Shown: positions 44,057-51,512 of the stretch, in pieces
Layout of the letters: every line of letters starts with the position of its first letter
Position numbering within the stretch: the first letter of the stretch is position 1
Source: Mesorhizobium muleiense
GTDB taxonomy: Bacteria; Pseudomonadota; Alphaproteobacteria; Rhizobiales; Rhizobiaceae
DNA length: 64,000 nt
Direction of reading: 5' to 3'
Assembly: GCF_900099905.1 (NCBI RefSeq)
Contig: NZ_FNEE01000005.1
Location: 186,001-250,000, forward strand
The notes under the pieces: model-generated
Database searches by the model: none
Told to the model about the DNA's origin: nothing
What the model saw: the letters and a program-made list of their open reading frames with translations, nothing else
Program-made: the position numbers and the translations under genes

Positions 44057-44159
44057 CGGCGACGCCGGTTTGATCGGCATCACGCGTGCTGACAGGCACC
44101 GCACGTTAACTGCCTTGACAGGCGGAGATCGCGCTTGACCTTCGCGCGTGCAGCAAAAC

Positions 44160-44188
44160 CTTGATTCTTCCGACTTTTTGTGCTACAC
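44160..44188 (+). promoter_or_regulatory. Putative sigma-70 promoter of carD
   Basis: CTTGAT (44160-44165), a 17-base spacer, then CTACAC (44183-44188), close to the alphaproteobacterial housekeeping consensus CTTGAC-N17-CTATAT. It lies about 230 bases before the carD start, implying a long leader that includes a start-stop mini-ORF. Confidence 0.5.
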
Positions 44189-44421
44189 GAACCAAACATG
44201 CCGGTGACACAACGTCGATTTATGGCGCAAACGCCCCAAATCACTGAAAGGTGAATTTTTCAATCCGGACCAGAGTGATCTGGGGCAGGCAGTCGCGACT
44301 ATGCGATTTGCCGCCCTCGGCTTTTCCGGTGGGTTCGTAGTTGTGCGGCTAACGATCGGTACCCGATCGCGCGAGTTCGACCGGCAGAATGCCGGTTCCA
44401 CACCAAGGAGTTCATGGCGTA

Positions 44422-45003
44422 ATGGCAACAATCACCCCGCAGAAGAAGTCCAGCGCAGCGCGTCACGGTTTTAAGACGGGCGAGTACATCGTCTATCCGG
44501 CGCATGGCGTCGGCCAGATCGTCTCGATCGACGAGCAGGAAGTTGCGGGCCACAAGCTGGAACTGTTCGTCATCGACTTCCAGAAGGACAAGATGCGTCT
44601 GAAGGTTCCGGTCGCCAAGGCGACCTCCATCGGCATGCGCAAGCTGTCGGAAGAGGATTACGTCGATCGCGCGCTGAAGGTCGTGCAGGGCCGCGCCCGC
44701 GTCAAGCGCACCATGTGGTCGCGCCGCGCCCAGGAATATGATGCGAAGATCAATTCCGGCGACCTGATCTCGATCTCGGAAGTTGTGCGCGACCTCTACC
44801 GCGCCGACAATCAGCCGGAGCAGTCCTATTCCGAACGCCAGCTTTATGAGGCGGCACTCGACCGCATGGCGCGCGAGATCGCGGCCGTCAACCGCATGTC
44901 GGAAACCGAAGCGGTGCGCCTCATCGAGGTGAACCTCAACAAGGGACCGAAGCGCGGCGCCAAGGCCGACAACGAAGAAGCCGAGCAGGAAGAAGCAGCC
45001 TGA
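44422..45003 (+). CDS. carD: CarD-family transcriptional regulator
   Basis: A 193-residue CarD/CdnL-like protein, which binds the RNA polymerase beta subunit and stabilises open complexes at rRNA and other promoters. The N-terminal Tudor-like RNAP-interaction domain is FKTGEYIVYPAHGVGQIVSI (about 18-37) and onward; the C-terminal helical DNA-binding domain includes WSRRAQEYDAKINSGDLISI and SYSERQLYEAALDRMAREIA. The tail is acidic. The ATG at 44422 overlaps the stop of a two-codon ORF (ATG GCG TAA at 44414-44422); AAGGAG at 44405 is closer to that mini-ORF. A strong terminator follows. Confidence 0.94.
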   Translation: MATITPQKKSSAARHGFKTGEYIVYPAHGVGQIVSIDEQEVAGHKLELFVIDFQKDKMRLKVPVAKATSIGMRKLSEEDYVDRALKVVQGRARVKRTMWSRRAQEYDAKINSGDLISISEVVRDLYRADNQPEQSYSERQLYEAALDRMAREIAAVNRMSETEAVRLIEVNLNKGPKRGAKADNEEAEQEEAA

Positions 45004-45025
45004 GCGCTTCTCGCCTTCGAATTTG

Positions 45026-45055
45026 AAAAAACCCGGCTTCGCGCCGGGTTTTTTT
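45026..45055 (+). terminator. Rho-independent terminator of carD
   Basis: Stem ACCCGGC (45031-45037) and GCCGGGT (45043-45049) with a TTCGC loop, preceded by A5 and followed by a run of seven Ts counting the pairing end. A textbook terminator 22 bases after the carD stop. Confidence 0.92.
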
Positions 45056-45064
45056 ATTCCTAAG

Positions 45065-45197
45065 ATCGTCGCGTTTGACTGGATGCGACGCGCTTTAGGT
45101 TGTTGTTGTTATGCATGTCGTGATCGCAAAACCACCGCGCGCCCTGCATTAGTGATCGTCACCCCAAAACCGCTATGCACTTTTTGGGCGACATGCC
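45065..45197 (-). repeat. Second type of intergenic mosaic repeat
   Basis: Read on the minus strand: GGCATGTCGCCCAAAAAGTG, CATAGCGGTTTTGGGGTGAC, then CACGACATGCATAACAACAA and CCTAAAGCGCGTCGCATCC. GACATGC occurs in inverted form at both sides. From memory it resembles a dispersed intergenic element of rhizobia ending in CTAAAGCGCG. Here the middle seems duplicated (GCGGTTTTGGGG, GCGGTGGTTTTGCG). Only one copy is in this window. Confidence 0.5.
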
Positions 45198-45971
45198 TTA
45201 AATTTCGCCACCGGTTTCCTTCTCTGCCTCCTGCTTCAGCGTCGCGATAAACCGCTTGGTTCGCTGGCGCTCCGGATTGCTGAACAAAACCGCGGCGGGG
45301 CCTTTCTCGACGACGCTGCCGGCGTCGAGGAACACCACCTCCTGGGCGATTTTGGAGGCGAGGCGCAAATCATGCGTCGCCATCACCATGGTGGTGCCCT
45401 CGCTGGCGAGCTGGCCGAGCACGTCGACCACCTCCTGCGCCAGTTCCGGATCGAGCGCCGAAGTCGGCTCGTCGCACAGCAGCACTTTCGGCGATGGCGC
45501 CAGCGCCCGGGCGATCGCCACGCGTTGCTGCTGGCCACCTGACAACGTCGCCGGCCAGGCGTCGGCCTTGTGCGCCATTCCAACCTTTTCGAGCAGGGCG
45601 AGCGCCCGCTCGCGCGCTCGCCCGGCCGGCCATTTCAACACCGTCACCAGCCCCTCCATGACGTTTTCGATCGCCGTGCGGTGCGGAAACAGCTGGAAAT
45701 TCTGGAACACCATGCCGGTCTGCAGCCGCAGGCGCTGGATGGCCCTGCCGTGAACCTTGCCGCCGGGGTGGAATTCAAGCGCGTCGTCGCCGATGCGCAC
45801 CGTGCCCGAGGTCGGGATCTCGAGCAGGTTGATACAGCGCAGAAGCGTGCTTTTCCCACCGCCCGAGGGGCCGACAAGGGCGGTGACGCTGCCTTCCTCG
45901 ATGGTGACGGTCACGCCCTTCAGCACGAGATTGTCACCAAAACGCTTCTCGATGTCGGTGAGGCCGATCAT
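45198..45971 (-). CDS. Polar amino-acid ABC transporter ATP-binding protein
   Basis: A 257-residue ATPase of the GlnQ/TcyC type. Walker A is GPSGGGKST (about 33-41), the Q-loop is in GMVFQNFQLFPHRT, the signature is LSGGQQQRVAIARA and Walker B is VLLCDEPTSALDPE, then the H-loop ATHDLRLA. It overlaps the permease gene upstream by 4 bases, so the three genes at 45198-47583 form an operon: binding protein, permease, ATPase. Confidence 0.95.
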   Translation of the reverse strand: MIGLTDIEKRFGDNLVLKGVTVTIEEGSVTALVGPSGGGKSTLLRCINLLEIPTSGTVRIGDDALEFHPGGKVHGRAIQRLRLQTGMVFQNFQLFPHRTAIENVMEGLVTVLKWPAGRARERALALLEKVGMAHKADAWPATLSGGQQQRVAIARALAPSPKVLLCDEPTSALDPELAQEVVDVLGQLASEGTTMVMATHDLRLASKIAQEVVFLDAGSVVEKGPAAVLFSNPERQRTKRFIATLKQEAEKETGGEI

Positions 45972-46648
45972 GAGCGCGCCTCGAGGAAGCCGCCATAGCG
46001 GTTGAGCCGCTTTTCCAGGCGCGTCTGCAACGCCGACAGCACCGAGCTAAGCGCCAGATAGAGAGCCGCCGCCTCGACATAGAGGATCAGCGGCTCGTAG
46101 GTGGTGGCGACGATGCGCTGCGCCGCCTGGAACATCTCCGGCACCGTGATGGCGGCGGCCAGTGATGTATCCTTGACCAGCGAGATGAAGGTGTTGGACA
46201 GCGGCGGCACCGCGACGCGGCCCGCTTGTGGAAGGATAGTGCGTCGCATCGCCTGGCCCCAGGTCATGCCGATCGAATAGGCCGCCTCCCACTGCCCCTT
46301 CGGCACCGAGCCTATGACGGCGCGGATGATCTCCGACGTATAGGCGCCGATATTGAGTGTGAAGCCGATCAACGCGGCTGAAAAGGCGTCGAGCAGGATG
46401 CCGACCGAGGGCAGGCCGTAGAAGATCAGGAAGAGCTGCACCAGAAGCGGCGTGCCACGGAAGATCCAGACATAGAAGCGGACCACGGCGACCAGCGGCT
46501 TCGGGCCGAACAGCCGGACGAGCGCTGCGACCAGTCCTACGAAGAGACCGAATGCGAACGACAGCAGCGTTAGCGGCACGGTGAAGATCAGCGCGGCCCA
46601 TAGCAGCGTGGGCAACGAATCCAGCATCAATTGCAGCCAGTGCGGCAC
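45968..46648 (-). CDS. Polar amino-acid ABC transporter permease
   Basis: A 226-residue permease. The start is the GTG at 46648 (MPHWLQLMLDSLPTLLWAAL), chosen because AAGGAG lies 7 bases upstream; an ATG at 46696 has no such site. The EAA loop is GSVPKGQWEAAYSIGMTWGQ (about 115-134), preceded by FRGTPLLVQLFLIFYGLP. As the only permease in the operon it should form a homodimer. Confidence 0.93.
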   Translation of the reverse strand: MPHWLQLMLDSLPTLLWAALIFTVPLTLLSFAFGLFVGLVAALVRLFGPKPLVAVVRFYVWIFRGTPLLVQLFLIFYGLPSVGILLDAFSAALIGFTLNIGAYTSEIIRAVIGSVPKGQWEAAYSIGMTWGQAMRRTILPQAGRVAVPPLSNTFISLVKDTSLAAAITVPEMFQAAQRIVATTYEPLILYVEAAALYLALSSVLSALQTRLEKRLNRYGGFLEARS

Positions 46649-46774
46649 GAAAACTCTCCTTGCGAGATTGCCGCCCAAAAAATCGGCCGGCAGCATCGAG
46701 GCGCGACCATACAGTCGTCATATCACGCCAAAAGCGGCGGCCGTCAAAGACGGCTCGCCGCGATACTTGGCCAT

Positions 46775-46795
46775 GCGGGCCGGCAACCGGCCCGC
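46775..46795 (-). other. Intercistronic stem-loop after binding-protein gene
   Basis: A perfect 9-pair stem (GCGGGCCGG and CCGGCCCGC) with a 3-base loop lies 14 bases after the binding-protein stop and 127 bases before the permease start. It has no T run. It matches in position and size the hairpin at 7374-7395 in the other ABC operon. Confidence 0.6.
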
Positions 46796-46809
46796 TCCGG
46801 GAAATGCGC

Positions 46810-47583
46810 TTACTTCGAAACGTCCTGGCCGAAGTAAGTGTCGGCGATCTTCTGGTAGGTGCCGTCGGACTTGATATCGGCCAGCGCCCGATTGATGGCG
46901 GCGACCAGTTCCGGATCGCCCTTGCGCACGAGGACGCCGGAATAGTCGGCGTTTTCTTCCTGCGCGGCGATCTTCACATTGGCGTCGGGCTTGTGCTTCT
47001 TGAAATCGAGGAAGGACAGGCTGTCGTTGATGGTGGCATCGGCGCGGCCGGTAAGAAGCAGCTGGATCGATTGGTCGAAACCATCGGTACCGACGAGTTC
47101 GGCGCCGTTCGCTTCGGCGAGCTTGCCGAAATTCGAGGTCAGCGACTGCGCCGCCTTCTTGCCCTTCAGGTCGGCAAAGCTCTTGATGTCGGTATTGTCG
47201 CCGCGCACGATCAGCACCGCCTTGGAAGCAATATAGGGATCGGAGAAATCATACTTGGCCTTGCGCTCCTCGGTGATGCCGACCTGGTTGATAACAGCGT
47301 CATAGCGCTCGGCGTCGAGGCCGGCGATCAGCCCATCCCATTTGCCTTCGAGGAATTCGGCCTTGACGCCGAGCCGCTCGGCGATCGCCTTGGCAATCTC
47401 GACGTCGAAGCCGACCAGTGCGCCCGAGGCATCATGATAGGTGAAGGGGGCATAGGTGCCTTCCGTGCCGACCTTGAAGACACCGGCCTGCTTGATCTGA
47501 TCGAGATTGGCGCCGGCATGGCCTGATGTGCCTGCCAGTACCTGCAGTGTTGCGGCGACGATAAGCGATTTGAGCCATTTCAT
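46810..47583 (-). CDS. Polar amino-acid (cystine-type) ABC transporter substrate-binding protein
   Basis: A 257-residue periplasmic binding protein of the SBP_bac_3 family with a Sec signal peptide (MKWLKSLIVAATLQVLAGTS, cleavage near GHAGA). The mature part has KVGTEGTYAPFTYHDASGAL, VGFDVEIAKAIAERLGVKAE and KWDGLIAGLDAERYDAVINQ. The style resembles cystine-binding FliY/TcyJ proteins, but the ligand is not proven. A 13-base tandem repeat GGCCGGCGTCCGG lies in its leader (47604-47629). First gene of the importer operon. Confidence 0.92.
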   Translation of the reverse strand: MKWLKSLIVAATLQVLAGTSGHAGANLDQIKQAGVFKVGTEGTYAPFTYHDASGALVGFDVEIAKAIAERLGVKAEFLEGKWDGLIAGLDAERYDAVINQVGITEERKAKYDFSDPYIASKAVLIVRGDNTDIKSFADLKGKKAAQSLTSNFGKLAEANGAELVGTDGFDQSIQLLLTGRADATINDSLSFLDFKKHKPDANVKIAAQEENADYSGVLVRKGDPELVAAINRALADIKSDGTYQKIADTYFGQDVSK

Positions 47584-47603
47584 TTTTCTGTGATCCCGTC
47601 ATT

Positions 47604-47629
47604 GGCCGGCGTCCGGGGCCGGCGTCCGG
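47604..47629. repeat. 13-base perfect tandem repeat in the binding-protein leader
   Basis: GGCCGGCGTCCGG occurs twice head to tail, 21 bases upstream of the minus-strand binding-protein start. It may be a regulator site or a replication slip. The rest of the 345-base spacer to rpoH holds the EcfG-type promoter and nothing else clear. Confidence 0.6.
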
Positions 47630-47806
47630 CGCATTTGTGAGCGCCGGAAACTGACAGATGCAGCCTGGCGAAATAAGGAACCAGATTTCAAAAATGAGAC
47701 ACTTTCGAAATCCAATTCTCAAAACCACATCGACTCACGCCAACCGGCCGAGGAGCGACCGCCGCATCGAGCTTTCGAACAGTGCAATCCACGCGACATC
47801 AGCGGC

Positions 47807-47832
47807 GGAACCATTCGCGCGGGTGGCACGTT
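47807..47832 (+). promoter_or_regulatory. EcfG (general stress sigma)-type promoter of rpoH2
   Basis: GGAAC (47807-47811), a 17-base spacer, and CGTT (47829-47832) match the alphaproteobacterial EcfG/RpoE2 consensus GGAAC-N16/17-CGTT. It is about 97 bases upstream of the rpoH start. In Sinorhizobium meliloti rpoH2 is known to depend on RpoE2, which agrees. Confidence 0.75.
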
Positions 47833-47928
47833 TGTTGGCTGTTGTAGGGCGCGGCGTCGCCAATTCAACCACGATGCCAGCTCAGGGGCGAGCGATCGCA
47901 CCGCAACGCCCGGAACAGGGAGCGTGGC

Positions 47929-48792
47929 ATGATGGAAGATACGGCAGGGCGAACCATGGTCCGCGCGGCGATGAAAGCCCCCTATCTCGAGCGCGACGAG
48001 GAGCATCTTCTCGCGCTGCGCTGGAAGGAAGACAACGACCAGCAGGCACTGCACCAAATCGCCATGGCGCATATGCGGCTGGTTATTTCCATGGCCTCGA
48101 AGTTCCGCCACTATGGCCTGCCCCTCGGCGACCTGGTGCAGGAAGGCCATGTCGGCCTGCTGGAGGCAGCGGCCCGTTTCGAACCGGAGCGCGAGGTGCG
48201 GTTTTCGACCTATGCGACGTGGTGGATCCGTGCCTCGATGCAGGACTATATCCTGCGCAACTGGTCGATCGTGCGCGGCGGCACCAGTTCGGCGCAGAAG
48301 GCGCTGTTCTTCAATTTGCGGCGCCTGCGCGCCCGCTTGGCGAACGGTGCCGAGCCGATCTCGAACACCTCGCTCTACCGCGAGGTGTCGGTGGCGCTTG
48401 GCGTCTCCGAGGCCGACGTGGCGATGATGGACTCGCGCCTTTCGGCCCCGGATAGTTCGCTCAACCAGCCGCTCGCCGACGATGCGGGCGCCACCGAGCG
48501 AATGGATTTCCTGGTTTCGGACGATCCTTTGCCGGACGAAGTCGTGGGTGACACGATCGATGTCGAACGCCGCTCTATCTGGCTGAAAACCGCGCTCGGC
48601 GCGCTCAATGCCCGCGAGCTCAGGATCATCGAGGAACGCCGGCTGAGCGACGAGGGCGCGACGCTCGAAGCCCTCGGCGAGGCGCTTGGCATCTCCAAGG
48701 AACGCGTCCGCCAGATCGAGGCACGCGCCATGGAAAAGCTCAAGATAGCGCTGGTAAAGCAAAACCCCGAGTTTCTGGCGACCGCCGCCTAG
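47929..48792 (+). CDS. rpoH2: RNA polymerase sigma-32 type factor (RpoH2)
   Basis: A 287-residue heat-shock-type sigma factor. Region 2 is at about 44-110 (RLVISMASKFRHYGLPLGDL, then FSTYATWWIRASMQDYILRN), the RpoH box is QKALFFNLR (123-131), and region 4 carries TLEALGEALGISKERVRQIE near the end. The N-terminus is short, as in RpoH2-type factors. The EcfG-type promoter places it under the general stress response. An ATG one codon later (47932) is equally possible. It is convergent with the M48 protease gene, separated by a terminal-inverted-repeat element. Confidence 0.93.
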   Translation: MMEDTAGRTMVRAAMKAPYLERDEEHLLALRWKEDNDQQALHQIAMAHMRLVISMASKFRHYGLPLGDLVQEGHVGLLEAAARFEPEREVRFSTYATWWIRASMQDYILRNWSIVRGGTSSAQKALFFNLRRLRARLANGAEPISNTSLYREVSVALGVSEADVAMMDSRLSAPDSSLNQPLADDAGATERMDFLVSDDPLPDEVVGDTIDVERRSIWLKTALGALNARELRIIEERRLSDEGATLEALGEALGISKERVRQIEARAMEKLKIALVKQNPEFLATAA

Positions 48793-48793
48793 G

Positions 48794-49021
48794 GTGTGTT
48801 GCGATTCAGGTTAGGACGAGTCGGAGTCGAAGACGGGCGCGAAGCGACCAAACCAGGTGGTTTCCGAGAACCGGAGCGGAGCGTACATAAAGTACGTGAG
48901 CACCGGCCTACGCCGGCCGTAGCCTTACTGCCGCGACCGCTCATGAGTGCTCCGGCCGGCGAAGGTCGGAAGCGCAGGAAATTGCCGTTTGCGGGCCGGC
49001 ATCACCTGAATATCGACACAC
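48794..49021. repeat. 228-base element with terminal inverted repeats
   Basis: The outer 20 bases, GTGTGTTGCGATTCAGGTTA (48794-48813) and the complement of the last 20, GTGTGTCGATATTCAGGTGA, match at 16 positions. The element fills exactly the gap between the convergent rpoH2 and M48 stops. Inside are further GC-rich inverted stretches (CACCGGCCTACGCCGGCCG). I recall similar intergenic sequences in Mesorhizobium. It could be a MITE-like insertion and may terminate both transcripts. Confidence 0.6.
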
Positions 49022-49022
49022 T

Positions 49023-50498
49023 CTATCTGTCGGTGATGATCTTGACCTTGTCGCCGGCCGAAACGGCTGCGCCGGGCGACATTGCATTGAGCACCCTGAA
49101 CAGGTCGAGCTTGCGGTCGACGCCGACCATCTGCGCCGCGAGCGAACCCATGGTCTGTCCGGGCCGGACCGTGACGACGCGGATATGCAGCGGCTTCAGC
49201 GCTGCTTTTTCGGCCGCGCTCAAGATCCGGAACGAGCCGCTGACCGAGCGCGCCACCGCGTCCAGCGAGGTGCTGGCGGAGGGGGCTGCCGTCAGCAGCC
49301 GGTAGACCTGGCCGCCGGCGCGGATCACCGCGATGCCGAACTGCCAGCCCTCGGCGCTGGCATGCGCCGTCGCCGCCTCGTTGCCGTTGATTGTTTCCTG
49401 GCGCACGCTGCTTTCATCGAGACCGGCCACCCAGCCGCTGCGGAGGTAGTCGGTCAGCGATCGGTTCCTGTCGATCGAAACGCCGTCGAAGCGGATCGCT
49501 ATGTCGCCCGGCCCGGTTGCCGTCACCGCCGCGGCCGAGTTGTCGATGATGAAGCCGTCGGGCACCGAGAACGACACGCCGAGCCCCGGATGCAGGAAGG
49601 TTTCGCCACGCACATAGCCTTCCTCCGGCGTGTCGCCGTAGAGCAGCCCGTCTATGCCGGCGAGGAAGGCGTCGCGGTCGCGCGTGCCGACGCCGGGCGC
49701 GCCGAACTGGCGGGCATGGCGCTGCGCCAGATCGATGCGTTGCGGCGTGTTCGGGTGCGTTGCCAAGAAGTCGAGGCTGGCGTCGGTGGCGCCGCTGATC
49801 GAGCGGAAATCGGTGTAGGCCGACATGGACTGCAGGAAGCGGCCGGCGGCAAACGGATCGAAGCCCGCCTCGCCGATCGACTTGATGCCGATGCCGTCGG
49901 CCTCCAGCTCCTGATTGCGCGAGAACTGGGCAAGCCGCAGCTTGCCGCGGATCAGTGCCGCCTTGGCGGTCGGGCTGTCGCCGAGCACATCCGAGACGAC
50001 TTTTGTCGCAAAGCCTTCCTCGGCCTCGAGCTGCTGGCGCTGCAAGCCGTGGTTTGCAGTGACATGGCCCATCTCATGCGCGATGACCGCGGCGAGCTCG
50101 GCCGAATCGTTGGCCAGCGCCAACAGGCCGCGCGTGATGTAGAGATAGCCGCCAGGCAATGCGAAAGCGTTGACGTTGGGCGAATTGAGGATCGTGATGC
50201 GGTAGGTCTGGCTCGGGTTGGCCGAAACCACCGTCAGGCTGCCGACGACCTTGGCGACCATGCGCTCGAGCTTGGGATCGGAATATTCGCCGCCATAGGT
50301 CGCGAGGATGCGCGGATGCTGCGCCTTGGCCATTTCGGCGACCTTGCTGTTGGCGGCAACATTGTCGACGGTGACCGGTTTGCTGGAAGGCTGGAAGCCG
50401 GATTCCTGAACGTCCGGAGGCGTGAACATCTGGCAGCTTGCCAACACCATGGCAAAGCCGGCCAGCGCCAGGAAGCGCGCCAGCGGTTTCCTTCTCAC
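49023..50498 (-). CDS. M48 family metalloprotease lipoprotein with LysM-like C-terminus
   Basis: A 491-residue periplasmic zinc protease of the M48 (BepA/LoiP-like) family. The GTG start at 50498 gives a lipoprotein signal with lipobox LASC (Cys22). The zinc site is HEMGH (141-145) with the third ligand in RNQELEADGIG (about 195-204). The last 55 residues (VVTVRPGQTMGSLAAQMVG and onward, ending DKVKIITDR) look like a LysM-type module. Such proteases remove misassembled outer-membrane proteins. It neighbours the heat-shock sigma factor, but the two genes are convergent. Confidence 0.9.
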   Translation of the reverse strand: MRRKPLARFLALAGFAMVLASCQMFTPPDVQESGFQPSSKPVTVDNVAANSKVAEMAKAQHPRILATYGGEYSDPKLERMVAKVVGSLTVVSANPSQTYRITILNSPNVNAFALPGGYLYITRGLLALANDSAELAAVIAHEMGHVTANHGLQRQQLEAEEGFATKVVSDVLGDSPTAKAALIRGKLRLAQFSRNQELEADGIGIKSIGEAGFDPFAAGRFLQSMSAYTDFRSISGATDASLDFLATHPNTPQRIDLAQRHARQFGAPGVGTRDRDAFLAGIDGLLYGDTPEEGYVRGETFLHPGLGVSFSVPDGFIIDNSAAAVTATGPGDIAIRFDGVSIDRNRSLTDYLRSGWVAGLDESSVRQETINGNEAATAHASAEGWQFGIAVIRAGGQVYRLLTAAPSASTSLDAVARSVSGSFRILSAAEKAALKPLHIRVVTVRPGQTMGSLAAQMVGVDRKLDLFRVLNAMSPGAAVSAGDKVKIITDR

Positions 50499-50547
50499 TC
50501 TGTCTGTGCCGGTCGGCAGAACAGCTTCCTTTCGGCTCTCAGCACAT

Positions 50548-50638
50548 GGCCCGAAAATCGGGCATCGATTTTCAGATCATGCGCAAAATCAACTGCCACA
50601 GCGTCCTTCGAGCCCACGAGCGCGGATGGCACCGTAGT
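50548..50638 (+). repeat. RIME-like mosaic palindromic repeat, copy 7
   Basis: GGCCC, the first palindrome GAAAATCGGGCATCGATTTTC (interrupted), linker GATCATGCGCAAAATCAACT, then CACAGCGTCCTTCGAGCCC-ACGA-GCGCGGATGGCACCGTAG. The second hairpin is degenerate. It lies upstream of the minus-strand M48 gene. Confidence 0.75.
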
Positions 50639-50741
50639 GGCAAATCACAACCTATGCCGGACCAGTATCGGAGGACCTAGCCACACTACTTTGACCATGG
50701 CAAGCAAACGCCACATCGCCTGAAGCCGGTTTGGCCGTAAA

Positions 50742-51512
50742 TTATGTCCGCTTCCGGGCAACATCTCGTGATCCTGCGCCAAACGGACCTGCACCGATAT
50801 AGTGCCGAAAGGCTTCCGGTCCAGCCTTGGTAAAGAAATCGGCGACAGTCCCGGTTGCGGCAACCGTGCCATTGTCCAGGAACACCATGTCCTGGCCGAT
50901 ACGGTGGGCGTCCTCCGGCTGATGGGTGACGAACAGCACCGTCATGCGCCGCTCCGCTTGGAGGTCGGCTACCAGATCGAGCATGTCGTCGCGCAAGGCC
51001 GGTCCGAGCGAGGCGAACGGTTCGTCGAGCAAGAGCACCGGCCGGTCGCGCACCAGGACGCGGGCGAGCGCGACGCGCTGCCGCTCGCCGCCGGAGAGTT
51101 CGCGCGGCAGGCGCCGTTGCTTGCCGGCAAGGCCGACGCGCTTGAGCGCCCCGGCGATTGCAGCGTGGTCGGCCTCGGTCAGCTTGAGCGACGGCGAGCG
51201 GCCAAGGCCGACATTTCGTTCGACCGAAAGATGGGCGAAGAGATTGTTTTCCTGGAACACCATCGACACTGGCCGCGCCGAAGGCGGTTTGCCGCCGACA
51301 TCGCCGCCACCGATCAGCACGCGGCCCGATCGCGGCGTCTCGAAGCCGGCCACCAGGCTGAGCAGTGTCGATTTTCCCGAGCCGCTCGGCCCCATGATGG
51401 CGGTGATCTTCGAGGCGGCGAACTCGACATCGAATAAAAACGGCGCTTCGCCATAGCTGAACGAGGCCTTTTCCAGCCGCACAGCCGTGCCGTTTTCGCT
51501 GTTGAGCATCAT
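50742..51512 (-). CDS. thiQ: Thiamine ABC transporter ATP-binding protein
   Basis: ThiQ energises uptake of thiamine and its phosphates. It has 256 residues. Walker A is GPSGSGKST (about 40-48), the Q-loop [20 protein letters not shown], signature [14 protein letters not shown], Walker [16 protein letters not shown], with the H-loop [17 protein letters not shown] with GLG is characteristic of ThiQ. The start overlaps the thiP stop by 4 bases. Last gene of the riboswitch-controlled thiBPQ operon. Confidence 0.94.
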   Translation of the reverse strand: MMLNSENGTAVRLEKASFSYGEAPFLFDVEFAASKITAIMGPSGSGKSTLLSLVAGFETPRSGRVLIGGGDVGGKPPSARPVSMVFQENNLFAHLSVERNVGLGRSPSLKLTEADHAAIAGALKRVGLAGKQRRLPRELSGGERQRVALARVLVRDRPVLLLDEPFASLGPALRDDMLDLVADLQAERRMTVLFVTHQPEDAHRIGQDMVFLDNGTVAATGTVADFFTKAGPEAFRHYIGAGPFGAGSRDVARKRT

